Positions 20,801 through 32,519 of a DNA stretch of 64,000 nucleotides are shown in pieces. A program made the position numbers and the translations under genes. The stretch's first letter is position 1. Each line of letters opens with the position of its first letter. The stretch is from Pyrenochaeta sp. MPI-SDFR-AT-0127. Lineage: Eukaryota > Ascomycota > Dothideomycetes > Pleosporales > Cucurbitariaceae. A model generated the notes under the pieces. That model was not told the origin of the DNA. It was given only the letters and a program-made list of their open reading frames with translations, and did not search any database. Location of the stretch: contig JAGTJM010000021.1 of assembly GCA_020747015.1 (NCBI GenBank), positions 496,001 through 560,000 of the forward strand, in the 5' to 3' direction.

Positions 20801-22302
20801 GAAGGTTTAGGAACCCCCATCTGCAAATTGCTTTCTATCGAGGTACTAGATACGGTTAGCTTTGGTGCTATCTCTGTCCCGAAATCTGTCCTTGCTGTTG
20901 GAATGTGATGTGGAATCGCAAATGCTGTAACATTTGCAGAGGTTCGGCCTTCAATGTCTCGGGATCCCAGCGGAGCTCCAAACTGCTCTGTGTGGGGAGT
21001 TGATGTAGAGGATACTCTGTTCGCCGTGGCTCGGGTGTTAGACCTCTCTAGCGAGTTGATACCAATGACTTCATCCAGATTTCCAGTCGCCTGATCACTC
21101 TGACCTCGGCAGGGAGCACGGCCAAAGCGCTTTGGGCCATTTGGACTGGCTTCGAATACTTGACGGGATGGTGGGAGATGATCGACCTTCTTCACTGGTG
21201 GTCGAATCTCGATAGGGAAAATTGTTCTCGAATCATCATCTGGTCTTTTCACCGACTTCACGGCTCTCTGCTTTCGACGAAAGTTTGGCACGCTTGTGCC
21301 CTGCGTTTTAGAATCTTTCGTATGCATTGATGATACCGAGTCAAGTCTCTCCGTCGCTCCAGGCGCAATAACGGCGCGTTCACTCGCTGTTGTTTTATTT
21401 ACGCGATCGGAAGTGGTCTGTTCGCGGCCATGGCCGGCAAGTCCTCCGATTGGCGAGTTCACGCTACCACTATCACCATGTTGAAGGTCAAGATTTTGAA
21501 GCTCGACAGATCTATCTTTCGTAGCGTCACGAACTAGGACTGGCGTATGTGCAATGGATGCAGGACTAGGATTAACGGGCCGATGAGTGGCTACAGTCTC
21601 ATTTTGTACAAATGGAGCAGAAGCTGGCATCGACCTTACGTACGTTGATGATCCAGTCGATAGGGACACATGGGCATATTTTTGTTGATCACTCCTTGCA
21701 AATGTTGTTGGAATTCCTGGGCTTGGTTGTTGCGATGAGATTTGTGCACCTTGTTGTGAGGTGTAGGAAGTATGCGCCTCAGATTGCGGGGTGGGAATTT
21801 TCCGTGCTGGATCGAGGGGACTCTTATGTGGTTGGATATCATTTTCATCTTCTAAAACTTTTCCATCAGAGTTTCCGTAACTTTCACTCCCTACCAGTGC
21901 CGCAGGGCTGCTGTTGTCGCTTTGTTCGATCAACAGATGTGATTGATGAGGTTTTGTAGACGGCGTGCTCGTGACGTTTCGTACTGGGTGGTTGCTTTCC
22001 GCGTCTGGATCAGTAGGTTGACCACTTACAACTTTGGGATCTACACGGTTGTTCCTGTGTATACTTTGAGCAGGTCCTCGTACTGACGATGCCCTTCGCC
22101 CTTCAAGGCTGCCTCCTTTATTGCTTGGACTTTCGTCATCGGATATCGTGATCACCACAGCGTTATTGGGTAGAGGTTTAGGTGATCGAACATGCCTTCT
22201 CCCGCTCTGTGAATATCTGTCAAGCGTAGTCCAGTTTACTGGGTCTGGCATTGTGTCGACATCGATGGGATCGAACTTTGTTTCCCCGTGTAAATTGGCC
22301 AT
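17821..22302 (-). CDS. KMT6: Polycomb H3K27 methyltransferase, EZH2/KMT6 homologue (PRC2 catalytic subunit)
   Basis: Exons on the complement of 19730-22302, 18788-19677 and 17821-18734 (introns 52 and 53 bp) give 1458 aa. The first 500 residues are disordered; residues about 500-860 are the EZH-specific helical and zinc region ending in CIVCHQ/HNCLFH across the first junction, which matches the C-x2-C-x4-C-x2-H pattern of animal EZH2. The cysteine-rich CXC (pre-SET) domain follows at about 985-1070 (CNHEGSCDQAKCRCY, RRFPGCNC, CDADLCSTCGA), then SET at about 1075-1200 (GHSEVHGFGLYVGEDI, GEYLGETIS, LRFINNASKKHTNCY, AGTELFFDYNYPKE). The tail of about 240 residues is Lys/Arg-rich. This enzyme sets facultative heterochromatin, often over secondary-metabolite and effector genes. 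The usual NHS motif of SET is NNA here. Confidence 0.93.
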
Positions 22303-22923
22303 AGTGAAGACATAAGATGGCGCAGTGCTGCATGCAAAGAAAGCAATGACAATGTGCTAAGTTGAAGTGCCGCAGACGAAACGCCAAATGAAGTAAATTG
22401 CATCAAGCATAGCCACAGGGCTGAAGGTTTACCTGACCCAGTTGCTGTAAAGACAAAGGGCATGTTGACCATAAACAAATAGGCTGCCCCAAAATCCGAT
22501 ACGCTAATCATGCGCTACGCGCAGTCACGTGAACCCTTTCACCGTTGCTTGGGGGCCAAATAATCCAGTTGCTCGCTCACTAATGAATTGGAAAGCTTAA
22601 GCGATAAAGATATCAAGCAGACAAAGTGCTCCTGATCCGTAGTTCATCCATTCAGACGACGAAATCACTCTTCGTAACATCATCTAGAATTACCATGAGT
22701 ACCCGAGGGCTCAGCCTACAAGTCACCCACTGCTGTGCTCATCTGCCGTTCTGATCCAGATCCAACGACTGTTCCGGACCTTTTTTCAGCTCGATCTAGG
22801 TATACCATTAAATAAAACAAGCCCAGGTAAACGCAACAAGCAATAAAAGTCACTCTTCACAACGCGGATCTCCATTCATGGCACATGCATGACCGCAGTG
22901 CTGTCATTCCACCCCATAGGATC
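22303..22923. other. Promoter-side intergenic region of KMT6
   Basis: About 0.62 kb between the AP180 stop and the KMT6 start, both genes on the minus strand. No further feature was recognised. Confidence 0.45.
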
Positions 22924-25176
22924 CTAACCAAGGAAATTCTGTTGTTGTTGCTGCCCAGGCCGTGGAAACACGCTCGTTGTGGGAACTTGATCTACGCTCA
23001 TCCCACCCAACGTCCCTTGGCCGCCAGTCGTCTGCCAGCCTTGACCCGTTTGTTGGTTGACAAAGGCACTTTGTCGGAAGGGATTAGTACTTCCCGTTGC
23101 ATGGACTGTTAGGCCGCCTTGGGAAGATGTAGCGCTCAGAGGAGACGGCTGTCTCGCGAATGGATTTGTTCCAGTAGGTGTAGGCTGCAGCGGCTGTTGC
23201 TGTTGCTGCATTGGAGCGAACGGCGACGATTGCACTGGAGATGCCGAATACGGTAGTGCACCAGCGGGTGGTTGAGGCTGTTGTTGGAAGCCTGTGTTGT
23301 GCTTCGCAAACGGATTAGTTGATGTGCGATTGAGTGAATTTGCGCCAGTGGGGTTGTTGAGGAGTTTTGGTTCAGCCATGCCGGTCGCACTGGGTAACAT
23401 AGATTGTCGAAAAGGGTTTGTCGAGGTCTGCTGTGGCTGCAGCGGCTCTGCGATTGTGGGAAGTTGCAATTGCTGCTGTTGTGAGAAATCAGAGACGCCG
23501 TTTTGTGGTATCGGTGCTAAAGAGTTTTGAGGGCTAAATGTTTGCTGTGGCGTGTAGCCGCCAAAACCGGCACCTGTGAATTGTGTCTGGATCTGTTGTG
23601 GCTGCAACTGTAACTGTGGTGGCTGCGGTGGCTGTAATTGCTGTTGCATTTGGAAAGGGTTAGAGCCCTGACTGGGTTGTGTAGCGAAGGGTTGCTGTTG
23701 CTGAGGGAAGCCTGGATTTGCTGTTTGTTGTGGAACTTGAAAGCCTTGTTGTTGAAAGCCTGTCTGTTGAGGGTACTGTTGCATCATTGGCTGAGTAGCC
23801 ATGGTTTGCTGGTTGTCCTCTAAGGAGGCGAACAAATCAATCAATGGTGCACTCGCCGAGGCTACTGGAGGCGCAGCTACTGAAGCGGCCGTTTGGTTGT
23901 TAGGTGTGCTTGATGTAACAGGTCTTGAATCTTGAGGTTTACTGGCTCCATTCGTGGCTTTGCCTCCGTTCCTCTTCGCCTCCTTCTCGGCGAGATATTG
24001 TCTTCGATTGATTTCGAAGTCCTTGTCATTCAGGTACTCTTCTAACGATGCTGCCAGACTGGTGGGTGCGTGCTTGATTTTAGGAATTTCTAACCTCGTT
24101 GAGTGTTCATGTGACCGAGCTAGGCTGAGGTACTGGACGACTGCTTCTGTTTGTTTCACAAATGTGCGGTATACAGCAAGGGCCCTTGTCGCATCAGGCT
24201 TTGATAGTTCAAAGTAATGTTCTGCCATATCAGTACGACGGAAGGTTGGAAGTAGGAGGTCAACTCACCCAAGATGTTAATGGTCCCTTCATTCATAACA
24301 TGGAAGAGGACCAAAAGGTCCATGGTGAGCAATCGGAAAGCAGTCAATGTTATCTCGTTCTCCGGTTCATCATCGAATGGCTGTAATGACGTCAGTTTGC
24401 GTTCAATCATAGCCACGCGCGCCTTGGGCATACCTGGCACTTTAGAAGAGATCTGATCTGATCCTGCACACTCTCTGCCTCACGCAACAGGCCTTTGTCG
24501 ATTGTCAATCGTTTTAGTCGGCCCTCGCCACCACGTACATAATCCACCTTCGTACCCCCGTACTCTATCGCCCGTCGAAGCAGATACTCGGAATACGTCC
24601 GTATATTGTGGCCTTGGGTTTGTACTATCACGCAGCATGTCAGCAGACTCTTCATGATATACGGCGGTCCAAACAGGATCCCATGTCTACCCGGTCTATA
24701 CAAGAGCATTGGGTCACACCGGGTCGCGGCCAGAGTTGTGTACGAATCACAGCCAGAACATCTCTCCCTTGTATGCCTGAAAGTGTATCTGCAGACGTAC
24801 CCTCAGTGAAATGGTTGATGGCCAGCTTCCTTTGCGGATTTTGGGCCAAGAACTTGAGTGTCACCTCTGGCTCGCCTTCTCTTATCATGAGGTGTACAAT
24901 GATCAAGCTCTTGAATACGATGGTCCATGTCGAGTCGCGCAAGCGGTTCGTAAGGGCGCGAAAAATCTCCGCAACGCCTGCTTCGCCGGCGTGCGTCGCT
25001 ACTAGGATATGTTCGACATACTTGGACTTCGGGGCTGCAAGCTGTACAGATGGGTCAGCGAGGCGCAATTGGGCGAGAGGGAGCGCAGCGCGTCGACCAG
25101 CGGAGGGCCATGGAAAGGGCGTAGCTACCTTGATCTTGGTCCCGCCCTTGACGCTTTTCTCAAAAGAGCTCGCCAT
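22924..25176 (-). CDS. AP180/CALM-type clathrin assembly protein (ANTH domain, Yap1801-like)
   Basis: Five exons on the complement: 25129-25176, 24801-25041, 24434-24624, 24269-24380 and 22924-24221 (introns 87, 176, 53 and 47 bp), 629 aa. Residues 1-270 form an ANTH domain that binds PI(4,5)P2 at the plasma membrane: FEKSVKGGTKIKLAAPKSKY, VFKSLIIVHLMIREGE, VQTQGHNIRTYSEYLLRRA, NEITLTAFRLLTMDLL and HYFELSKPDATRAL. The C-terminal half is Gln-rich and disordered with a clathrin-box-like LIDLF (about 23832-23849) and five NPF motifs that would bind EH-domain proteins such as Pan1/Ede1. It recruits clathrin and cargo in endocytosis. The 176-bp third junction is unusually long for this window but keeps the conserved VQTQGHNIR in frame. 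Confidence 0.92.
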
Positions 25177-25578
25177 GAGTTTCTGGGAGGGCCACTACTC
25201 TGATAGATTGCTTGCCTGGGCCGACCGTTCGCAATATGTGTGATGCCGGTGTTTCGTGTCGTGGCTGGCTGTGTGACAGGAGCTCCGCCGTTTCTATCGC
25301 AGCATCACGTCGAGGGGGAAGAATAGGAGAGGATGGCGTTGGCAAGAGAAACGAGACCGTCGCGCAGATTGCAGCACCGAGGACAGTCGTCGTTATTAGT
25401 TCGGACCAGGGTGTAGTAGTGAGGATGGGCGCATGGTGGCAGCAGCTTGGCTGCGAACAATGACGATGCAGGTGCCGGCGATCCACTCGACAGGGTTCGC
25501 CCACATTTCCCCCTCCAAACAAACTCCACCAAACTTTCTTGACGCTACCACGACACACGCAAACACCCGTAAACCACC
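25177..25578. promoter_or_regulatory. Divergent promoter region (AP180 / nudC)
   Basis: 402 bp between two divergent start codons, GC-rich, with ACCACCATG directly at the nudC start. The small frames inside have no motif. Confidence 0.45.
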
Positions 25579-26208
25579 ATGTCCAGTTCACCTCCTCCCG
25601 AAGAGCGGGAAAAGGCCGACGCCGAGGCCAAGGCGAAGGAGCAAGCCGAGCAGGCTGCCCTACCCTACAAGTGGGACCAAACGATCAAGGACCTCGACAT
25701 TACCATCACCATTGAAGCAAAGTACAAGGGTAAGGATTTGGACGTCAAAATCAGCAGAAATGCCCTCAGGGTCGGCATCAAGGGGCAGGAACCATTCATC
25801 GACGTATGCTCCCACGCATCCTTGGGTCCAAGCACTTCTAACCCTCGTGTTCAATAGGGCGAGTTACCCCACGCCATCCGCGTGGACGAGTCAACCTGGA
25901 CGCTGGCCTCTACCACTGCTTCTGAAAAGGAAATCGCCGTTCATCTCGACAAGGTGAATCAAATGGAATGGTGGCCACATGTCATTACTTCTGCGCCCAA
26001 GATCGATACCTCCAAGATCCAGCCCGAGAATAGTAAACTAGGTGACCTCGATGGCGAGACGCGTGGTATGGTTGAAAAGATGATGTTTGACCAGAGGCAG
26101 AAGGAGCAGGGCAAGCCGACGAGCGATGAGCAGAAGAAGCTGGACATCCTCGAACAGTTCAAGAAGCAGCACCCTGAGATGGACTTCTCGAATGCGAAGA
26201 TGGGATGA
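25579..26208 (+). CDS. nudC: Nuclear movement protein NudC (CS/p23 domain)
   Basis: Exons 25579-25803 and 25858-26208 (intron 54 bp) give 191 aa, close to the length of Aspergillus NudC. A short charged helix (residues 5-28, coiled-coil like) precedes the CS/p23 domain (YKWDQTIKDLDITITIEAKY, LRVGIKGQEPFIDGELPHAI, WTLASTTASEKEIAVHLDK, MEWWPHVITSAPKID). The tail holds TRGMVEKMMFDQRQKEQGKP and DILEQFKKQHPEMDFSNAK, both hallmarks of NudC. It is a co-chaperone required for dynein-dependent nuclear positioning. Start context ACCACCATG supports the ATG at 25579. Confidence 0.95.
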
Positions 26209-26852
26209 AGAGATAGCTGGGAATGCTACCAATATGCAATGCTGAGACACCTAATGTATGAGGACGAGAGAACTAGCAGGCAGAGAGACTGTATCATGGA
26301 TTCCAGGGTTGCTCACGCCGCACGTCGAAAAGGGCGTTCCTGTCACAACAGAATTGAACCCTAGCGACAATGGACATGTTGTCCTCACGGCGTAAGCGAA
26401 GCAGGAGGAGGAACAAGAATTCTCATGGCGACTCGGGAAGGCATTAGGCACTCCCGCCCCTGCCAACTTGAATTTCAATCATTCGCCCACATTCAAACCA
26501 AAGCCCAAGCTCAATTTTCGTCAATGCAAACTAACACCTTGGTCGAGTTTCTCTCGCACCTCTGCAGTTTGTTTGGGTACGCCCAGCACAAAGTGACCTC
26601 CTCAACGAAATTCACAAAGATTTGCAACTGCGTCTTTTCCATCCCTGACAGCAATCGCAGTCTACGCAACTTCCGGTCCAATAACTTGTATACACTTGCA
26701 ATTGCAACTGCTACTTCCGAACAAGTATGTGTTATGGGTGTGCTCTGCCTTTCTTTAACATTCTGCAACCACCTTCAAGTGCTATACTATTACACATCAT
26801 CCACCGTTATTCATCGTTAGCTGCCTGTCGTTTCATTCAAGTCCTCATCACC
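26209..26852. other. Intergenic region with no supported gene
   Basis: About 0.64 kb between two plus-strand genes. It presumably holds the nudC 3' end and the promoter of the next gene. A plus-strand frame from 26425 to 26820 lacks motifs. Confidence 0.4.
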
Positions 26853-28218
26853 ATGTCAGATCCCAAAGGCAAAGGCAGGGAGGAGCAAAAAGACAGCGTT
26901 GTCGATCAGAGTTTCTCAAATGTTGAACAAGCCCATTTCGCCGACCTAAAGACTCGGATCTCAGCAGACTCAGATTACCCTGCGGATTCAGAGGCTGTTA
27001 GGCCTTCACATCTCACTGGCCGACGGAAGTCAGTGAAAGCGCAGCGAGCACCATTCCTGGACTGGGACGTAGCACCTTGGCCAAGAGAAGAGTTTGGAGC
27101 ACCTATAACATTCAAGATATTCTGTGCGGGCCTTAAAGAGCTACAGGCATCCTCGAATATTCACGTCAGATCGAGTCCACGGCTAAGACTAAATAACAAG
27201 TACTGGTCGCATGTATTGGATGACCTCTACAGACAAGCCAAGGATGCAGCTCGCCAGGAACGGTCAGCTATGGATGAGGATCTGGCTTATTTCAAACAAC
27301 TTTTCGGTAGCCACCAGACGGCAGATCTAAGTTACCCACTTGTTTGCACAGGGAAGCGGATGGACCGATCCAAATTTCACAAAGCTCTCATCAATTAGGA
27401 ATTGGATCTGGAAAAGGGCACCGCACGCCGTGAGCACGCAGAGTCAAGTTCAGCCCGAGACTTTCTTGCTCTACTCGAGTCACAGACCAGCGCGCACTTC
27501 ATGGCCCAATTCGGCCGCTTATTGAAGTTCTGGCAAGGCGTAGACGACAAAAGTGTCACCCTTACTATGCTTTACAAGAAGATAGTGAAGAACAGACGCT
27601 ATGCAGTCGGCATCCTGCTTTTGATCCTCAAGTCTATGAAGTATGTCGATAAAGCTCTCACTTTCCAGCTCCGAGTAATGCAAAAGTTACACAGTTAGTA
27701 CTCGTTACATGTTTTGGATCTTTCCCCGTTTCTGATTCTTAACAGAGCGACTCACCCATGAATCCAGTCCGCCCCAACCTACCAATGATTCGGCACAACA
27801 GTCCACGCAGTCTAATTCTACCGCCCACGTAAGCGACGACTCAGCCCCCCAGCACCGCCAGCAAGACACCACAAGCCTCACAGGCCAACCCACAGACGAT
27901 CATCCCGAACCATCACACAATGGACCCGACCGTCAGCGCAGCCCACCTGATTCTGAAAGTGAAGATGAGGGGTACCGCTTTTCTTTCGACAAACATGAGC
28001 TTCCCAGAAACGATGAGCCGGTATTCACATTGAACGATATCAAGTACATGTTCGACTATTACAGAGATAGACTGGCAGAGGAAGGAGAGATTGTCTACAC
28101 CAAGGAGAGATTTGTCCCAGCCATATTGGCATTAAAGGTCCAGGAAAGGAGAAATCAGAGAGACCTCGAGCAAGAAGAGCGTCAGGCAGGGAGTGGGCGA
28201 TGCTGGTGGCGCCACTAG
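26853..28218 (+). CDS. Hypothetical protein, helical, family not recognised
   Basis: Exons 26853-27341, 27399-27693 and 27746-28218 (introns 57 and 52 bp) give 418 aa. The start context (CATCACCATG) is good. Three parts are visible: an acidic disordered N-terminus of about 70 residues; a middle region of about 200 residues rich in amphipathic helices (APITFKIFCAGLKELQ, NNKYWSHVLDDLYRQAKDA, SAHFMAQFGRLLKFWQGVDD, AVGILLLILKSMKYVDKALT); and a Ser/Gln/His-rich linker followed by a last helical segment (LNDIKYMFDYYRDRLAEEGE, FVPAILALKVQERRN). I do not recognise a domain; it may be specific to this fungal group. The second donor (TTACACA/GTTAGT) and both phases are consistent. Confidence 0.68.
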
Positions 28219-28384
28219 TATTCTTTCTTCTGCGAGTTTTGCTCAATGCGGGTGTAAATGCGGGTGTTAGTGTGGCCTCACTCATAGCACATTACAAAAG
28301 AATATGCTTATGAAAGCTCCGTGCTTGTGACAGGTTTGCATTGCATTATTTTTTTTTACATGGACGCATTCTTCAAACACCCTA

Positions 28385-31371
28385 TCATGTTATACCATTC
28401 TCGCTCGCCTTATCTGACCGCAGAGATAGTTTCCCACTATCTCCATCTCCCTTCAGTAAATCAGTCTCACTATGGCCAAGATTCTTCCCCTCGCCGTCTA
28501 GAGGACTAGGCGGTGCACTTGCCTCTGCCAGCGGCGCCTCGACCACTAGCAAGCCCTCTTGGTACCCATCTCCATTTCCCAGGTCGTGGCTGGTACGACG
28601 ATTGTGCGAATTCAAGTTTAGACTTGGTTGACGTTGTCGGCGTCTCGGCAAAGGCGGTGGCACCGTAGCGTCTGTCGAGCTTGCAGCGGAGGACTTTCGA
28701 CGTGCCGCAGCTGGTTTGTCCTGTGTAGTAGAAGATTTCCTGCGGAACATCTCTTCACCGTCCTGCGCCGTGGTATCCAAGTTTTGAGTATCGGGAGATA
28801 GAGAGGTCTTGGACGAATCGAGCTCTTCCGAAGACTTCTTGATTGATATTGTTGGTGTGTTGGCTACTGGCCTCCTCTTTGCTAGATTCGCAAATGTTGA
28901 TGCTGCTGGCATGGCCCATGTCTGGCGTTTCTCTGCTTTTGGGAGGGGAAGCGGTGTACCAGGAGGCGGCAAAGGTTGACCTCGCCCCATTGGCTCGGTA
29001 TGGGACTTTGATACCGGGGGCTGTGCTGACGATTCTGCTGCTTCATCATTGTCTATGCTCTGGCCTTCGGACGTAGGAGGTCTGTTGTTGATGAGGCTAT
29101 TCTTGCTTCCTGAGGGATTGTTGGTCCGTGAAGGCTGTGGGCTCTGCTTTGAGGCTAGCCAGTTTCTCGCCGCTGCGGTAGCTGAATTCAGTGATTGATT
29201 TAGTGTTGGCTTCTTAGGTAAGTGAGTCGCTCCAGCGGCTGCGGCCGCAGCAGCAGCTATTTCTTGAAGAGATAAGTCTTTCGACTTCACTCGTGCATGG
29301 CTTTTGTTAGACCCTGGCAAGGGACCTGACGTCGTACTCGCTTCTGAGATCAATGCAGTATCTACATTTTCAGTAGAGCTGTTCGAAGAATCTCCCGCTG
29401 AACCCGCATGTCCAGGCTGCAGTGGCGATCTCATGGGTGATGGAATTGGCAGAGACCGTATGCTGGTAGGTGTCTTGCTCTCGTGGTCGTTGGCTATTTC
29501 GGTGAATGCATTGGCCGAATCGAGCTTCACTTGAGCTGCTGAAGAAGCCGATCGCATTGGTCGGGGCCTCACAGATGACGATTTATAATCTGTAGAGGAT
29601 GAGGCACCAGTCCCTACCTCCTCATATTCGAGGCTGGAAGGTATAGACAAGTGCGAACTGGCATAGTCCGCTTTCTCGTCCAGGCTCTCCGCGTCGGTGA
29701 GTGTAGTCTCCAGAGCGGTATCATCTGGCTTGATTTTCGGAAGAGTCTCCAACTTACCCTTATTATCATCTTCCCAGATGCCTCCGCGTATGAGTTGCGC
29801 AATTGTATCCGTAAATGGCATGTCATCCCAATTCGGGAGCACCAATGTCTCAATGAGCACCTCTCGAATGCGGCTCTCAATTGCTCTGAGTACAACACCG
29901 TAAGTAATCTGACGCGAGCTTACTATTGGCTCTAGTGACAGCTCCATTCGCGGTGGTGTTTCAAAAGTCAACCACAGCCGGTTACTTGGTGGGGGCTTGA
30001 TCCTGATGAGTATATGTCCATCAAGCTTATTTAACACGGTTGCAAGCACAATCGTTACTTCGCGGGCCTTGAATCGAGTGCCCAAGTCTATTCGCACGGT
30101 TGCGGAGATATTGATTCGGAAGTTGCCCTTGTAACTTACGTCAGCCTCAACGATAAGGTCTCCGTCAACGGTAAGTTCCTTGAGCTTTGGATTCGTGATG
30201 AAAGGAGGCAAAGTTCCCATGTCGACGCTCTGTAACTGGACACTGCTGATCAGTGCAGGTTTGGGTACTCGGGCTATTTTCTTGTTGATCTTCGTTGCTA
30301 TGAAGTCTTTGACCTGTGTGGTCTTATAGAGAGCCAGAAAGAGTCTTCCAATCAGCGCATTGATCCAGCGCGTATGCAGATTTTCTTCTGAGGCATGCAG
30401 TTGTTGAACAAGTTTTACGAGATCTGGGGTTTCAAATTTTAGTGGAATAGGAGGCTGGTCATTCGCAGCAAGGTCCTTGTGATGCTCCTGCGCCTGGAGC
30501 ATGGCGTGATAAAAGTCTTCCTTTTCGGAGCAGTTATCAGAGAAGAGGTAGAAGGTTTTGGCCTCGGTAAAAGAATCGGTGTCAAGCTTTTGCACCAACC
30601 GGATACCTGTAATAGTAAGTAAGAATGCGTTAAGGGCTTTGAGGGGAGAAGGCATACAGTTACGCTTGATCCAGAGCTCGCCTTCAGGCAAACGATCTCC
30701 ACCGCCGTACACGTCCGCTTTGTAGTGTGCAAGTGAAATCACGTGGCGGACTTCGAGCTGGTCTTCGTTGTCATAAAGCATAAGGTGTCCAAGCCTGGCA
30801 TGTTGTTAGCGCTTCACGCTTTGGTACCGTGCAGGAGGACGGTATACCTTAAAACGACGTAGAAGACATTCCGAGCCTTCTTACTCCTCGCGTTCGATCC
30901 CTCTATTGTTGGACTTAAGGTCTTGTTCCTGTCGAAGATGCTCCTGTACATTGACTGGTACACACTAGGGCTCTCCACCGATACGATGGCACCAGCAGGA
31001 GTCGTACGGTCCGGTGGTTTGCCGTTGACACCGCCAGGAACATACTCGCGACATACAGCGAAGTAGCCCGCGAAGACGTCTGGTATGTGTGTCCTCACCT
31101 TCAGCTTCTCCAAGATCTCGTCATCCAACCCCACCCCCAGGCTATGACTGGCATCTTCCTTTCCGCTTGTCGGTCCATCCGATTTCCCCTGTTGTTCTGA
31201 GCGATCTCCAAGGTCATGCGTGCTAGATGCTGCAAGGCGATCGTGATCAACTGGGGTGGTGCCCAGGAACCAAGCGAGGGCAAGCACCGCTGGCAAGAGC
31301 GTCAAGCCCCCTATGAGGTAGCCCCATATGAATATCTTGAACAGCGTCCCATACCCCCATTCCACGCTCAT
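28385..31371 (-). CDS. NVJ2: Nvj2/TEX2-like SMP-domain lipid-transfer protein at ER contact sites
   Basis: Exons on the complement of 30848-31371, 30658-30794 and 28385-30606 (introns 53 and 51 bp) give 960 aa. An N-terminal membrane helix (about residues 10-37) is followed by a split PH-like region (YVVLRLGHLMLYDNEDQ, HVISLAHYKADVYGGG, ELWIKRNCIRLVQKL) and the SMP domain at about 290-500 (NLHTRWINALIGRLFLALYK, MGTLPPFITNPKLKEL, VEADVSYKGNFRINISATV, LWLTFETPPRMELSLEPIVS). SMP domains carry lipids between membranes; yeast Nvj2 works at ER-vacuole and ER-Golgi contacts. The C-terminal 460 residues are disordered and Ser/Pro-rich with an Ala tract. The 51-bp second intron has no stop in frame, so it could be overlooked or retained. 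Confidence 0.9.
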
Positions 31372-32519
31372 CGTGCCTGGGCTATTCTCCTATGCGCTCA
31401 TGCAGATCATCCTTCACCTTGGACCTCCGTACTCTTGGAAGGACTCGCTCCGAAAGGAAGGAATAGGAGGGTTACGTAGGTGGGGAATCGAAGTTGGAAC
31501 GGGGGAAATCACGAGGGTGTGGAGCTAGGGAAGCTTGGAAGCAAGCGTTGACGCGTGTGGGCGAGTGTGGTTGTGTTGTGGTAACGAGCGATGCTAATGA
31601 AGGGCGTGAAGAGAGTATCAGAGCGGAAGACGTGCTCAGGCCTCGGCGAACCGTGGCAGGGATCTTGCAGATTAAAAACTCCGAGACAACATGGAAATCC
31701 GCAGGAGTGGTGGAAGGAATGGTGAGACACGGGAGGGCCCATTGGAGCTATGCGCGGGGCCACCAGTACCACGTGTGGAGATCGCGCGGGCGTGTCCGTG
31801 CCAGCTATGACGGCATGTTCGCGATGGCATCAACAATGAAGATAACTGCAGCCAGCGTCCTTCCGCCCTGCTCAACCATCGTTTTATTTGAATCCATCAC
31901 TACTAGATTTCCATCGAGAGAACTGGTATTTGCGCAGCAACAGCCACTACCTGCCCAACAAGTAGTCTCCGTCTGCCGTCAGCTTATCGCATGCGAGTTC
32001 GCGCCTCTAGAGTTGACCCGAGTACATGATTCCGACTACCTCCTAGCTCTGCATCACGTAGAAAAGGACCCAAGCAGTCTTACTCATTCTATTCAGACTG
32101 TACAATTACAATGAATGACTCGAAGACTTGGCCCGTGCCATTTACGTTCCACATCAGGAGAATCCCCCATGACTACGTAGCGGCTGAACTAAAGCGGTGA
32201 AGTCCAAATTTGCCGGGCTAAAGTCAATATTCTTTGGACCTGCTCCATTATTCATCTTTTGCGTCGATCGCAAGTACATGTGGAGTGCTAGTGGTGTGTC
32301 ATCATTCATTATGTGGACTTTGTGTACTCTAAGGAGTGGCCATGACATGTTGCTGCTCAGAATGAACCGTTCCTTCCTCCTTATAAGTCTGCTCTTAGTT
32401 GATCAACGCACCGTACTGTACCGAGATCTGCTCACCAAGCCCCTCTTTCCTTCGAACATTCTCAATTTCATGTCGCGTCAAATATCACCACCTAGCGCGA
32501 CCACAACGCAACATCACCA
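31372..32519. other. Intergenic region with no supported gene
   Basis: About 1.15 kb between the NVJ2 start and the 3' end of the secreted Thr-rich gene. A 206-residue plus-strand frame (31494-32114) starts in the NVJ2 upstream region; its composition and lack of motifs argue against a gene. Confidence 0.45.

Noticed and set aside
31494..32114. 206-residue plus-strand frame upstream of NVJ2
   Set aside because: It starts in the promoter side of NVJ2, shows no domain or clear codon character, and lacks conserved segments.
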